From the NCBI RefSeq assembly GCF_036997485.1, contig NZ_JAWLPU010000001.1:744001-808000 (forward strand): DNA of 64,000 nucleotides, written 5' to 3'. The notes beneath the pieces were generated by a model. That model saw nothing but the letters and a program-made list of their open reading frames with translations. It did not search any database and had not been told where the DNA came from. Shown in pieces: positions 7,950-16,481 of the stretch. The position numbers and the translations under genes are program-made. The DNA is from Brachyspira pilosicoli (GTDB lineage Bacteria; Spirochaetota; Brachyspiria; Brachyspirales; Brachyspiraceae). Each line of letters opens with the position of its first letter. The first letter of the stretch is position 1.

Positions 7950-9326
7950 TTAAAATAAGTCTTCTCTGTCTGTGAAGGCTATCAAATAATTATTCTTCAT
8001 TTCAATAGAATCTTCTGAAGCTTTAAAATTATTTAATGAAACAGAAATATCTTTAGCTTCAATAGTAGGAAAAGAAGGACTTCCATAAACATCTGCACTC
8101 ACAAATATAAATGGATAATCCTTGCCTCTAAATTTTGTTTTGCTATATATTACAAATGACTGCCTATTGCCATTTAAAACACGATTATAAAAAAGCTCTT
8201 TTGATTGAGTATTAAAAACTGCATTACCTGAAAATGTTAAAGTAAATTTATTGTTTGGGAAATTATATCTCTTTGCTGATACATTAAATTTCTCTTCTTT
8301 AGTCCATTCAAAAGCAACAGCAATATCAGAAACAGAAGTAGCTTCTGTGCCGTTAATAAAAAGCTTTGTTGGATATTTTGAAGTTTGAGCCATTACAACA
8401 TCTCTCTCTTCCGCTCTCTCTTCTTTAAGAATACTGTCTTTGTCTAAAGTATATTCATCAGATGCCCACAGTGAAGAAGTTATTTGCGTTAATGCTTTAT
8501 TGGCAAAATTAAAACTTATAGATTTACTTTCACAGCCTATATACTGAATTCCTTCAATATTTTTTGATGAGTCAAATAATGCTAAATTATAATACTGCGT
8601 CTCTCCGAATCTTGGAGAAATTATATTTACAAATCTTGGATATAGTTTTTTTGCATCTTCGCTAAATACTCCGCTCTCTATAAATCCAACTCTCTTAAAG
8701 CTAATTAAATAATTATTTTCTTCCTCTTCGAACTCTCCTAAAAAGTTTGTAAAATCTACTTGGTCATTTTTATCGCCTGTAATTAGAAATGCTTTTATAT
8801 TTTTTATGTTGTTTATAGCATCAATTAATTTCTGCTGAGTCATAGAGTCATATATGTCAATAAAATCACTATAAAAACCATTTTCATCTTCTCTAATAAT
8901 CTCAAGCATAGTAATAGTGTTTTCATTTTTATGCATCTTAATAGAAAAATCGCTAAAACAATTAATGCAGATAATATTTCCTGTGTTTTCTTTTGTATGC
9001 ACATTAGCCCATATCAAACTCATATAATAAGCATTAGAGTTTACAAAAGCACCAAAAGAAATATCCCCCGCATAAGTTGTAGCTCCTAAATAGGATTCTG
9101 ATGAAGGAGAGCCTACATAATCTTTTGTTAAGCTCTCTGTAGCAGGAGTAAGTCCAACAGAAGAAGGATAAATTAAATATTTTCCTTTAACATCATCGCT
9201 TGTAAAATCTACTCTTTCATCTCTGTTGTTTGTTTTAGCAATTCTCACTTTATATGAAGAGCCGTTTATAATATTTAAACCCTCTTCATCTTTCATTAAA
9301 TTTCCTTTTATATCAAATATACTCAT
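7950..9326 (-). CDS. GTA major tail (tube) protein, VSH-1-like
   Basis: A 458-aa protein that I take as the major tail tube subunit. It has the N-terminal tail-tube-like segment GSPSSESYLG followed by TTYAGDISFGAF, a beta-rich body and a C-terminal region suggestive of an Ig-like or insertion domain. Predicted mass (about 51-53 kDa) matches a VSH-1 tail protein. It is last in the head-to-tail gene row that starts with the portal gene. I see no contractile-sheath signature, and VSH-1 has a non-contractile tail. AAGG lies before the ATG. The PTS operon starts about 170 bases downstream. Confidence 0.7.
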   Translation of the reverse strand: MSIFDIKGNLMKDEEGLNIINGSSYKVRIAKTNNRDERVDFTSDDVKGKYLIYPSSVGLTPATESLTKDYVGSPSSESYLGATTYAGDISFGAFVNSNAYYMSLIWANVHTKENTGNIICINCFSDFSIKMHKNENTITMLEIIREDENGFYSDFIDIYDSMTQQKLIDAINNIKNIKAFLITGDKNDQVDFTNFLGEFEEEENNYLISFKRVGFIESGVFSEDAKKLYPRFVNIISPRFGETQYYNLALFDSSKNIEGIQYIGCESKSISFNFANKALTQITSSLWASDEYTLDKDSILKEERAEERDVVMAQTSKYPTKLFINGTEATSVSDIAVAFEWTKEEKFNVSAKRYNFPNNKFTLTFSGNAVFNTQSKELFYNRVLNGNRQSFVIYSKTKFRGKDYPFIFVSADVYGSPSFPTIEAKDISVSLNNFKASEDSIEMKNNYLIAFTDREDLF

Positions 9327-9359
9327 ATAATGAACCTTTAATAGTTTTAAAAAAAATTT

Positions 9360-9629
9360 TTATGCAGTTGCCTCAAGCACAACACTTTCTAAAATATCTC
9401 TGTCTTCAACTGTTATAGTGCCTTGCTTTGTGTTATATCCTTCTAAACTCACATCATATTGAAGAGTGTCGCCTGTTTTGTATGCATCAAAATATTTATC
9501 TTCTCCGTCTATTTTTATAACAGCATTTGAAGGAGCAGAAATAATCTTCACTTTATAAACATTGCCTCTTAAACTTAAATAATCTTTTACCTTTTGATTA
9601 ACTCTTTCAATATTTCTGAAAAACTTCAT
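9360..9629 (-). CDS. Small GTA protein with PEGA-like beta domain
   Basis: An 89-aa product (two residues longer if the first ATG at 9635 is used; the second ATG has better spacing to GGGAG). Residues about 25-88 read like a PEGA-type beta-sandwich (IKIDGEDKYFDAY, then SLEGYNTKQGTITV). It overlaps the 3' end of the upstream tail-completion gene, so it is translationally coupled. Its place just before the tail tube gene suggests a tail or neck accessory protein. Function unproven. Confidence 0.6.
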   Translation of the reverse strand: MKFFRNIERVNQKVKDYLSLRGNVYKVKIISAPSNAVIKIDGEDKYFDAYKTGDTLQYDVSLEGYNTKQGTITVEDRDILESVVLEATA

Positions 9630-10170
9630 CTTCATAACTCCCAGTCATTATTTTAAAATTTATATAAAGAGAAAAACTCACTCCCCTAATAGATGAGAAA
9701 TCATTAAACTGTCTCTTACTGTTTTCCACATCAAAAGTAGGAGAGTCCCATTTAATAACAGGAGATAATGCAATTCTCTCACCTTCGTCATTAAGCTTTG
9801 ACACCCAATAACGTGAAGCCTGATTCAAAGCAATAGGTATCATTGTATATGCCAAAAAAGATTCTCCAGCCTTAAGCTCCTTATAAACTTCTGCCTTTAA
9901 ACATATATCATCAGTAAAACCTGCACTATCTCCTATATATGAGTTTCCTCCTTTGCTCTCACCCTCAGATATAGTAGCCCATAAAAAAGATTTGCTCATA
10001 GACTTAATATTGCCCAAACTAAAACAGTCAATTTTTAATTTGTCATCTAAAAGTTTATTAAGCTCCCCATCACCTTTAACTTTATTTCCAGCAAAATCTA
10101 TATAATCATCTGCCATAAAGTTCATAAAATTATCTAAAACATATAAAATGCTATTTTTGAAATGTATCAT
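9607..10170 (-). CDS. GTA head-tail joining or tail completion protein (putative)
   Basis: A 187-aa protein (about 21 kDa) between the connector-like gene and the tail tube gene, the position of tail terminator or completion proteins in siphoviruses. It is mostly soluble, with a beta-rich C-terminal end (GVSFSLYINFKIMTG). No specific motif recognised. The size agrees with the 22-kDa VSH-1 virion protein class, but that is inference from mass only. Ribosome site is weak (AGGG 11 bases upstream). Confidence 0.5.
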   Translation of the reverse strand: MIHFKNSILYVLDNFMNFMADDYIDFAGNKVKGDGELNKLLDDKLKIDCFSLGNIKSMSKSFLWATISEGESKGGNSYIGDSAGFTDDICLKAEVYKELKAGESFLAYTMIPIALNQASRYWVSKLNDEGERIALSPVIKWDSPTFDVENSKRQFNDFSSIRGVSFSLYINFKIMTGSYEDEVFQKY

Positions 10171-10231
10171 ATATATAAAACCCTATTTAAAAAATATTTA
10201 AATTTAAAAAATTTTTAAAAATAAAAAATAA

Positions 10232-10609
10232 TTAAGGCTTTCTTATGTCCCCATCAAGCCTCACACTCTCATAAGATAAATCGCCAGAAATAAATACTGA
10301 TAAATCTTTTATAGCAAGTTCTTTTAGCCTCAAGCTCTCATTTCTTATAAAGTTTATTAAATCGCTGTTTGATACAAAATTAACAGTGAGAAGCCTTGCC
10401 ACCTCATAGCATATATAATTTTTTATAGCTATATATGGAAGTTTGTTTTCTTCTGTAGGTTCTGTATAGTTCATATTAAGAATTGTTTTTCTAAATTGTA
10501 GAGTATAATTTTTTAATTGGCTTTCAATAAAATCTAAATCCATATTATCATAGTCAAACATTGTAAATATGCTTTTAAAATAATTTAAATCTGGTTCATA
10601 TATATACAT
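10232..10609 (-). CDS. GTA head-tail connector protein (putative)
   Basis: A 125-aa, largely helical protein lying after the capsid genes. Length, helix content and position match the gp6-like head-tail connector family of HK97-type phages. AGGAAG precedes the ATG. No decisive motif; the assignment is positional. A GC-rich repeat separates it from the 103-codon gene upstream. Confidence 0.5.
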   Translation of the reverse strand: MYIYEPDLNYFKSIFTMFDYDNMDLDFIESQLKNYTLQFRKTILNMNYTEPTEENKLPYIAIKNYICYEVARLLTVNFVSNSDLINFIRNESLRLKELAIKDLSVFISGDLSYESVRLDGDIRKP

Positions 10610-10685
10610 TTATATTTCTTCCTTTTGTTATTATTTATATACTGAAAATTTTGCATTTTATTAAAAATTATTTTTTACTTTAATT

Positions 10686-10883
10686 GTTTGCGGGGACTAG
10701 CCCCCGCACCCCCAGTTCTTTTGTTGGCACAAAGAACCAAAAAGACTGCATTTTTAGCTAAAATAAAAATATTTGCATTTTTTGCAACTTTGACGAAGTC
10801 CACACAGCAACCGAAGGAAGTGCCTGTGGGTGCGAAGGCGGGAAAAAGTTGATAACACTTTTATAAAATATAAAAATTGACAA
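10686..10883. repeat. GC-rich interspersed repeat, full copy (module 1 + module 2)
   Basis: Module 1 (10690-10760) has the self-complementary CGGGGACTAGCCCCCG hairpin and AGTTCTTTTG/CAAAGAACC arms. Module 2 (10774-10883) has TGACGAAGTCC, CCGAAGGAAGTGCC and AAGGCGGGAAAAAG, and ends in TTGACA. It sits inside the GTA head operon between two coding genes. Confidence 0.75.
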
Positions 10884-10905
10884 AACACAATCTTTTCAAT
10901 ATATA

Positions 10906-11205
10906 CTAAGCCTCAAGCGACTTTATCTTTTCCTTTAAGTTTCTATTTTCTTCTTTCAAATAATTTATCACATCATTAGGCTTCATCTTCTCGCGTACAA
11001 GCTCCTCTGACTCTTCTTTGCTTATTATTACAAAAGAATCTGTAAGAGAAATATTTAAATCACTCTCTATTAAAACTTTGCACCTTCTCTCATGAACATC
11101 TCTAAAAAAATACCCAACCTTAGCAACAACATAATCATTAGCCTTAATATCTTTATGAACTATACTATCGTCTACAAAATGAAGTAAAGACTTTTTATTA
11201 TTCAT
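10906..11205 (-). CDS. Small GTA head-region protein with C-terminal coiled coil
   Basis: A 99-aa product from the second ATG (11205), which is best spaced from GGGAG; an upstream TTG at 11217 gives 103 aa. The first 70 residues are a mixed alpha/beta domain; the last 25 (LKEENRNLKEKIKSLEA) form a coiled coil. It follows the major capsid gene and a terminator. Function unknown; neck or scaffold accessory roles are possible. Confidence 0.55.
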   Translation of the reverse strand: MNNKKSLLHFVDDSIVHKDIKANDYVVAKVGYFFRDVHERRCKVLIESDLNISLTDSFVIISKEESEELVREKMKPNDVINYLKEENRNLKEKIKSLEA

Positions 11206-11230
11206 CATCTCTCCCAAAAAACATATATAT

Positions 11231-11267
11231 AAAAAAACAAGAGAAGAAAAATAATTTTCCTCTCTTG
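11231..11267 (-). terminator. Strong terminator directly after the major capsid gene
   Basis: CAAGAGAAGAAAA (11238-11250) pairs with TTTTCCTCTCTTG (11255-11267) with one mismatch; on the minus strand seven T follow. It lies 23 bases past the capsid stop and would make downstream genes less expressed than the capsid gene. Confidence 0.75.
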
Positions 11268-11289
11268 AATAAAAAAATATTAAATATAA

Positions 11290-12339
11290 TTAAGCATCTG
11301 CTAATTTTAAATCTATCTTACAGAAGCCGTAAGGGTTAGAAGCTACTGTGCATCTCTTTGTTCTGCTTCTCCACAAATTGTTGCCCAATATATCAACTTC
11401 TCTTATATCATGATTTAAATACACAACCTCTTTTATAGAAGCCATATCCAAAATATTAGATGAAGTTGTAAACATATAAATAGAAGAACCTGTCCATATA
11501 TCAGTAAGGTTTTCTAATTGATACTTCTGTTCAATTTCATGGTCATCAGCAACTCTAAAAGCAGTACCTACAACTGTTATACCGCTTGTTACGGCATTAA
11601 ATATATCTGGCTTAAATGCTTTATATTTGCCGTCATTAGAATTGCCTATCATAGACACATAATTAGAAAATAATCTAAATAATCCCTGAAGCTTCACATA
11701 AACATCTATAGGTATCACTATATAAAGTTTCTGCCCATTATTTTGCACTTCCATCTGGTCATTAAACAAATTGCCGCCTACAGCATAATTTAAATATTTT
11801 GCCAAATCTATAAAAGAACTAAAGAAATTATCAATATCAGTTTCTGTCCAAGAACTTATTGCTTTAGCAGTTAAATCAACTGTATTAGAACTCCCATACA
11901 AAGAAGCATCTGTAACTTTTGCAGCTAAATTTCTTTCTCTCAAAAGTCCAAGCCTAGACACTAACTTCTGTGCTATGTAATTTAATATCTCTTCTCCTGC
12001 TTTTTTCTCATCTTTAGAATAAAGTTCATTAATCTCCTCTATTCTGTTTATGTCTATGCCAATATAATATTCTTCAGGCTCCATCTTAAAAACTCTTGAC
12101 TCATGTCTTGGATAATCATTAAATATATTAAGACCGCCCAAAGAAGTTCCGCCGTACATGTTTTTGAGATTAAAAGCAGTATTGTCTAAATCTCCGCCTA
12201 TAGCACCTTGAGAGACTCCTACAAAAATCTCTGGTATATATTTACTTACAAAGTTTGTCTGCCCCATATATTTTGGAAGCTCTTGATTGATTATAGGAAA
12301 AAGTTTATTTTGTATACTTTGAAAATTTGGTACGCTCAT
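11290..12339 (-). CDS. GTA major capsid protein, VSH-1 Hvp38-like
   Basis: A 349-aa protein, predicted about 38 kDa, matching the VSH-1 major head protein by size. It follows a decoration-protein-like gene and a protease-like gene, the usual order in lambda/HK97-type heads. Sequence features fit capsid proteins of the lambda gpE type: an N-terminal extended arm (FVSKYIPEIFVG), a long spine-helix region rich in acidic residues (about 105-145) and a beta-rich C-terminal half. AAGGAGT precedes the ATG. A strong terminator follows, consistent with high expression of the capsid alone. Confidence 0.75.
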   Translation of the reverse strand: MSVPNFQSIQNKLFPIINQELPKYMGQTNFVSKYIPEIFVGVSQGAIGGDLDNTAFNLKNMYGGTSLGGLNIFNDYPRHESRVFKMEPEEYYIGIDINRIEEINELYSKDEKKAGEEILNYIAQKLVSRLGLLRERNLAAKVTDASLYGSSNTVDLTAKAISSWTETDIDNFFSSFIDLAKYLNYAVGGNLFNDQMEVQNNGQKLYIVIPIDVYVKLQGLFRLFSNYVSMIGNSNDGKYKAFKPDIFNAVTSGITVVGTAFRVADDHEIEQKYQLENLTDIWTGSSIYMFTTSSNILDMASIKEVVYLNHDIREVDILGNNLWRSRTKRCTVASNPYGFCKIDLKLADA

Positions 12340-12361
12340 TATTACTCCTTATAATAAATTA

Positions 12362-12724
12362 TTAAATAGTTTTTAAAAGCACTTCTATATGAGAATTGGC
12401 ATTGCCTCCGCGAATAACTATGCCAACCCCATTGCCGTCTAATGACTTTTTAAATCCATCAACAGAAGGCACAACTATATCGCCTGCAACTAAATTCTCT
12501 GCCGCAACACAATTAACATTCCCACTATAGCACACAGATATGCAATTAGACTTAAGTCCGAAATCCACATAACTATATGCATCTTCTAAGGCAACCCCAA
12601 CAAAGGTAAACCCTTCTTCATATAAGGCATAAACTCCTTTTCCATCTTTATTTTTAATGGATACAGGAAAGCCTCTCTTTGGTAATTTATCTTCATCATT
12701 ACCTATGCCAGATTTTATTATCAT
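12362..12724 (-). CDS. GTA capsid decoration protein (lambda gpD-like)
   Basis: A 120-aa, glycine- and valine-rich beta protein next to the capsid gene, with the pattern of head-decoration proteins: an extended start, then VAAENLVAGDIVVPSVDG, then a C-terminal beta end. Predicted mass near 13 kDa fits the small VSH-1 head protein class. TAGGAG precedes the ATG. It lies 22 bases from the capsid gene. Confidence 0.65.
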   Translation of the reverse strand: MIIKSGIGNDEDKLPKRGFPVSIKNKDGKGVYALYEEGFTFVGVALEDAYSYVDFGLKSNCISVCYSGNVNCVAAENLVAGDIVVPSVDGFKKSLDGNGVGIVIRGGNANSHIEVLLKTI

Positions 12725-12791
12725 AGCGACTCCTAATATTATTTTATTTGTTTATATACACATAAATAACTATATTGTGTAATATAAGTTC

Positions 12792-12985
12792 TTTTATTCA
12801 ACTTTTTCCCGCCGCAAAAAGTTGCAAAAAGTGCAAGTTCTTTAGCTTTATATATTTGGAATATGTATAAAATCTAAGGTAATACCTATTTTTGAGCTTG
12901 AAATGCAGCCTTTTTGATTTTTTGCTACAGGTAGTATGTACTCTCTTCTGTCATAAAAAGAAGTGGTGGCGTGGCAGCTAGACCA
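12792..12985. repeat. GC-rich interspersed repeat, degenerate copy
   Basis: Module 2 reversed (12799-12836: AACTTTTTCCCGCCGCAAAA then GTTGCAAAAAGTGCAA) followed by a decayed module 1 (AAATGCAGCCTTTTTG at 12900 and AAAAAGAAGTGG at 12955). It fills the gap between protease-like and decoration genes. Confidence 0.55.
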
Positions 12986-12987
12986 TT

Positions 12988-13878
12988 TTATTTAAACATC
13001 CTTGAAATCTCTTCATACTTATTCTTACCCATAGCTGATAAACTAACTCTCTCATAACCTCCTACTCCTATAGGAACTAAATCATCTCTCACTATAGACA
13101 TTATTTCTTCTTTGCTTAAACCAGCCTTAAAAAGTTTTTTAGCCTTCACATAAGTATCGCTCTCAGATTTTGAAGAGCATCTTACTGCATTCTGACTTTC
13201 TGCATATTCATTACACCAATCACCATAAGTAATGGCAGATAAATTTGATTTTTCTAAACTCTTTTCTGAAATCTTAAACTTCTCTAAAAGTAAATCTATT
13301 ATCATATTTTGAAATACTTCATCATTTCTAAATATATTCAAAAACTCTTCTTTTGCTTTTTCTTTTGTTGCCTCATCATTAAGTTTATTTAAAATATTTT
13401 TTATGTTATTTATATACTCTTCATTAACTTCAATAACTCCGCTTGCACATAATAAATCAACACTTTTACTAGCAGGATATTCAACAGCAGCAATAGCCTT
13501 AATCTCACAATTCTCCCAATAAATAAACTCATCATCTTCTTTAACTTTTTTTCCAACCATCTCTATAGAAGGATAAAATGATTTTTTCTCTGTGATGCTT
13601 TCATCAAACCATTCTATAGTGGCATATATTCCAACAGCTTCATTATCTTTTTCTAACTTCAATACCTTACCAATAGCAGCTCTCTCTTCATCCTCTTTAT
13701 GACCCATATAAACAAACACTTCAACATTTTTTTTCTCAAATGAAGATATAATCTCTTCTACATTCTTCTCAGTAATCTTATTAGTTTTAGTTTCTGAGAA
13801 AGTATTTTTGGAAACAGCTATATATTGTTTAAAACTATCTCCAAGAATTTTATATTTTTTTACTTTGTTTTCTTGCAT
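12988..13878 (-). CDS. GTA head maturation protease / scaffold (putative)
   Basis: A 296-aa protein in the place of capsid protease-scaffold genes, between portal and decoration genes. The N-terminal half resembles phage I-like proteases (VYMGHKEDEERAAIGKVLKLE, then FYPSIEMVG, then IKAIAAVEYPASKSVDLL); the C-terminal half is helical and charged like a scaffold. I could not identify a catalytic triad with confidence. The frame extends upstream to 13962, but that part encodes NYKNYKNYNN-type repeats from a direct repeat, while the ATG at 13878 has AAAGGAG, so I use 13878. Confidence 0.6.
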   Translation of the reverse strand: MQENKVKKYKILGDSFKQYIAVSKNTFSETKTNKITEKNVEEIISSFEKKNVEVFVYMGHKEDEERAAIGKVLKLEKDNEAVGIYATIEWFDESITEKKSFYPSIEMVGKKVKEDDEFIYWENCEIKAIAAVEYPASKSVDLLCASGVIEVNEEYINNIKNILNKLNDEATKEKAKEEFLNIFRNDEVFQNMIIDLLLEKFKISEKSLEKSNLSAITYGDWCNEYAESQNAVRCSSKSESDTYVKAKKLFKAGLSKEEIMSIVRDDLVPIGVGGYERVSLSAMGKNKYEEISRMFK

Positions 13879-13976
13879 ATGGAATTCTCCTTTTTTATGT
13901 TTTATAATTTTGTAGTTTTGATAATTGTTATAGTTCTTATAATTTTTATAATTTTGATTCAAATTTATTTTTATAG

Positions 13977-14015
13977 AAAATAAAAAAGAGATTAAGCAAA
14001 AAACCTAATCTCTTT
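13977..14015 (-). terminator. Terminator between portal and protease genes
   Basis: AAAGAGATTA (13985-13994) and TAATCTCTTT (14006-14015) make a perfect 10-bp stem; on the minus strand it is followed by TTTTTTATTTT. It is 34 bases past the portal stop, inside the head gene row. Confidence 0.75.
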
Positions 14016-14049
14016 AATATATTTATAAAATATAGAGGATTATAAATTA

Positions 14050-15261
14050 TCAATCTTTATCTATTGAATGCCTAATCCTAAAATAATCGCATTCTCCTAA
14101 TAGCCTTAAACTCTTAAAATTCAAATCAAAGTATCTCTTCATAAAACTGTCATTTATATTATTGATGATGCCTTCAACAATATCACTTGCCATAAGTAAG
14201 GCGTTTGCTTGAGTGAGGTCAGCTAAATTTTTTGTTGCTCCTTTGTTCAACCCTAATGCTTTAATATCCACTCCCTTGTTTTTAAAAAGTGTTGAAAGCA
14301 TGCTATCTCTAAAGCTATACCATTCATTAGCATCTATACTCTCAATTTTCTCTATCTTTCCGTATTTTGAAATAAATATTCCGCCGCCATTATTAACAAA
14401 ATTTCTTATCTCCCTCTCAACCTCTTTTCTCTTACTGTCATTAAGCTCGCAATTTGACACAAAATTAAAACTATGCTCACCTATATTTTTTAAGTTCCTA
14501 TTAAAACTATTGTCCATAGATTCCAGCACCTGCCAAAGCGAATAAGCACTATACAAAAAAGGCTTTCCTATTACATCGCCTGTAATATCTCCATAATTAG
14601 AATAACCTGCTATTGCCAAATCAAAATTTATATTTGTAATAGTAGAATTATTTTTATTTATTATGCTAATAGATTCAATCTCATCAATATCTTCTTTTGA
14701 AAAATTAAAGCTATTTATAGAAGAAACATCATAAAACTTAAAACCTCTTAAACCGTCAAGCTTACCCTTAAATCCATAATTCTTTGCAGACAAAACTTCT
14801 AATTTCGGAGTAAAAAAACAAAAGCCATAAACCAAAGAATTATAAGCAGCATTAACTATTAAACTCTTAAGCCCTCCAGCTCTTTTAAATTGTTTGTCTA
14901 TAAAGTTGTAAGCATTTCTTACCTTTACACTCTCAAAATATTCATCTGTCTTTTCTAATTCATAATTAAAAGAATTAAAAATACCCCTATAAAATTGAAG
15001 TATTGGCTCTAAATAAATAGAGTTCTCCATTCTTTTACAAGTTAAAGCCCATTTGCTTGGAAAAGAAAAATCATCGCCAAAATCTCCTCTATTAGAATGC
15101 AAATCGGGCACTCCATTATAATAATTGTTTGTAGATATTTTATTTAACTCTTCATTTAGTTTTTCTATCTCTAAAGTCTTATCTTTTAATTTTGCATCAT
15201 AGCTCTCTATTATTTTCTCTATTACGGTTTGATTGTTTTGAGTTTCATTATTCTCAAGCAT
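14050..15261 (-). CDS. GTA portal protein, VSH-1 Hvp45-like
   Basis: A 403-aa protein (about 45 kDa) that begins the head operon. N-terminal coiled coil (about 15-45), then a portal-like body with WALTCKRMENSIYLEPILQF, a central YGFCFFTPKLEV strand, the crown/stem helices and a late ADLTQANALLMASDIVEG helix similar to the portal tunnel-loop region. Portals form the 12-subunit ring for DNA entry. The size agrees with the VSH-1 45-kDa head protein. CGGAGAA precedes the ATG. No terminase gene lies upstream; the previous genes are the lysis cassette. Confidence 0.7.
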   Translation of the reverse strand: MLENNETQNNQTVIEKIIESYDAKLKDKTLEIEKLNEELNKISTNNYYNGVPDLHSNRGDFGDDFSFPSKWALTCKRMENSIYLEPILQFYRGIFNSFNYELEKTDEYFESVKVRNAYNFIDKQFKRAGGLKSLIVNAAYNSLVYGFCFFTPKLEVLSAKNYGFKGKLDGLRGFKFYDVSSINSFNFSKEDIDEIESISIINKNNSTITNINFDLAIAGYSNYGDITGDVIGKPFLYSAYSLWQVLESMDNSFNRNLKNIGEHSFNFVSNCELNDSKRKEVEREIRNFVNNGGGIFISKYGKIEKIESIDANEWYSFRDSMLSTLFKNKGVDIKALGLNKGATKNLADLTQANALLMASDIVEGIINNINDSFMKRYFDLNFKSLRLLGECDYFRIRHSIDKD

Positions 15262-15286
15262 TTTTATTCTCCGTTTTTTAATACTT

Positions 15287-15320
15287 TATAATATATATAA
15301 AAAATATAAGTGATTATAAG
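15287..15320 (-). promoter_or_regulatory. Shared GTA promoter element upstream of portal gene
   Basis: A 34-bp sequence whose minus-strand core is TTATAATCACTTATA followed by six T and an AT-rich tail. It recurs with two differences at 24348-24381 upstream of the distal-tail operon, in both cases 26-27 bases before the first start codon. The TATAAT may serve as a -10 box; no good TTGACA lies upstream of it here, suggesting an activator or alternative sigma. Confidence 0.65.
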
Positions 15321-15330
15321 TAAATATTCA

Positions 15331-15655
15331 CCGCACGTTAAACAAAATAAAAAATATTAATAAAACGAAAATTATAATTTTTATTATAAATATAAGTTTA
15401 TTAACCGTGCGGAAAATGTATGCAAAGCAAATAAAAGCTTGGGTGGGTATTAACATTTCTAAACTAATACAAAGATAATTTAAACTACAATTTTAAAAAT
15501 ACACTATAAAAATAAAGGGCGGGGTATGTAAATAAAGTTTTAAAATTTAATTACACTTGCCCACCCTATATACTTTTTATACTATCTGTAACTTCTACAA
15601 TATTTTTCTTTTTAGTTTTATACTGATATTTTTACTACCCACCCAAATTTTATAT
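15331..15655. repeat. CCGCACG-hairpin structured intergenic element, copy 1
   Basis: CCGCACGTTAA (15331-15341) pairs with TTAACCGTGCGG (15401-15412). Then AAGCTTGGGTGGGTA (about 15436) pairs with TACTACCCACCCAA (about 15633), enclosing an inner AAGGGCGGGGTATGTAA (about 15515) / TTACACTTGCCCACCCT stem. The same layout occurs at 30745-31170. It fills most of the 420-bp gap between the spanin and portal genes; no gene seen there. Confidence 0.7.
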
Positions 15656-15682
15656 TAAATTTAGTCTTCATCTGCCGCCCAA

Positions 15683-15958
15683 TTAGTTTGAATTGCTATA
15701 ATAAAAATAATTGCTTCCCACTTGTACATTATACCAATTCTGCCAATGAGAAATTTTTATAGTGGCATCTTTATAGTTTTTTAATAAATCCTTTTTTGTT
15801 TTAACATCTCTTATAATATATATTGAAGGAGGAGGCGTTAAATCACAAACATTATTACTCACACTGCTGCAAGATAAAAAAAATAAATTAATCAATAAAC
15901 TAATTAAAAGAACTATAAAAATCTTTCTTAATTGTATCAACAATATATTTAGTTTCAT
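15683..15958 (-). CDS. Outer-membrane spanin lipoprotein (Rz1-like)
   Basis: A 91-aa product with a hydrophobic signal segment ending in FFLSCSS, a relaxed spirochaete-type lipobox, then a proline-containing start (DLTPPP) to the mature part. It begins inside the upstream i-spanin-like gene in another frame, the embedded arrangement typical of Rz/Rz1 pairs. GAGG is correctly spaced for the ATG at 15958; the upstream ATG at 15973 would overlap that site. Rz1 proteins pair with Rz to fuse inner and outer membranes at lysis. Last gene of the lysis cassette. Confidence 0.6.
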   Translation of the reverse strand: MKLNILLIQLRKIFIVLLISLLINLFFLSCSSVSNNVCDLTPPPSIYIIRDVKTKKDLLKNYKDATIKISHWQNWYNVQVGSNYFYYSNSN

Positions 15959-16229
15959 TATCCAAAACCTCATTAGTCATTTTATTAATAAGCATTGTAC
16001 TGTTTGAAAAACTTTTTATTACATCAATTTGTTTTTCTTTAAATATTAAATCTTTATATAAAAAAGAATTACTGTTATTAAGATAATCTATTTCTATTTT
16101 TAAGTCATCTATCTTTTTATTTTTACTTTGCAAACTTAAATTTAAAAATAAAATATAAGAGCAAACAATTAATACAAATAAAATTATATAAGTATTTTTA
16201 TTTGTGAGAATCTTTATTATTGCTATCAC
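15900..16229 (-). CDS. Inner-membrane spanin (Rz-like)
   Basis: A 109-aa protein with one N-terminal membrane segment (about 13-33) and a following coiled coil rich in Lys, Asp and Ile, the layout of i-spanins. GTG start with AAGGA nine bases upstream, inside the holin gene end. Overlaps the holin-like gene upstream and the lipoprotein gene downstream. It would span the periplasm with the Rz1-like lipoprotein. Confidence 0.6.
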   Translation of the reverse strand: MIAIIKILTNKNTYIILFVLIVCSYILFLNLSLQSKNKKIDDLKIEIDYLNNSNSFLYKDLIFKEKQIDVIKSFSNSTMLINKMTNEVLDNETKYIVDTIKKDFYSSFN

Positions 16230-16476
16230 CTTTAATATTCCTTATTATCAAACTCAAATCAACCCCATACATCACAGAAGAACATCCAAGCATAAATATT
16301 ATTATAGATATACTTGCTTCTTTGCTTGGTATTGTCTTATTAAAATAAACAACATAACAATATATTATTATACCGATTGTAAAAGTAATAAATTTTGTAA
16401 TAAGGCTTAATTTTTTTCCTATGCCTTTTGAAGAAAATATTTCATCTATTTTTTTATTTAAACTTTTATTATTCAT
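16198..16476 (-). CDS. Putative holin
   Basis: A 92-aa protein with two membrane segments (about 25-45 and 57-78) and a charged C-terminal tail (NNKDSHK), as in small holins. ATG at 16476 is preceded by AGGGTG; a GTG at 16485 overlaps the upstream gene by four bases. It sits between an XhlA-like gene and the i-spanin gene. Holins form membrane lesions that release endolysin. Assignment is from topology and context. Confidence 0.6.
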   Translation of the reverse strand: MNNKSLNKKIDEIFSSKGIGKKLSLITKFITFTIGIIIYCYVVYFNKTIPSKEASISIIIFMLGCSSVMYGVDLSLIIRNIKGDSNNKDSHK

Positions 16477-16481
16477 TACTA

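Noticed and set aside
7950-9326. 458-aa tail protein as contractile sheath
   Set aside because: No sheath motif, no baseplate gp25/J-like genes, and VSH-1 tails are non-contractile.
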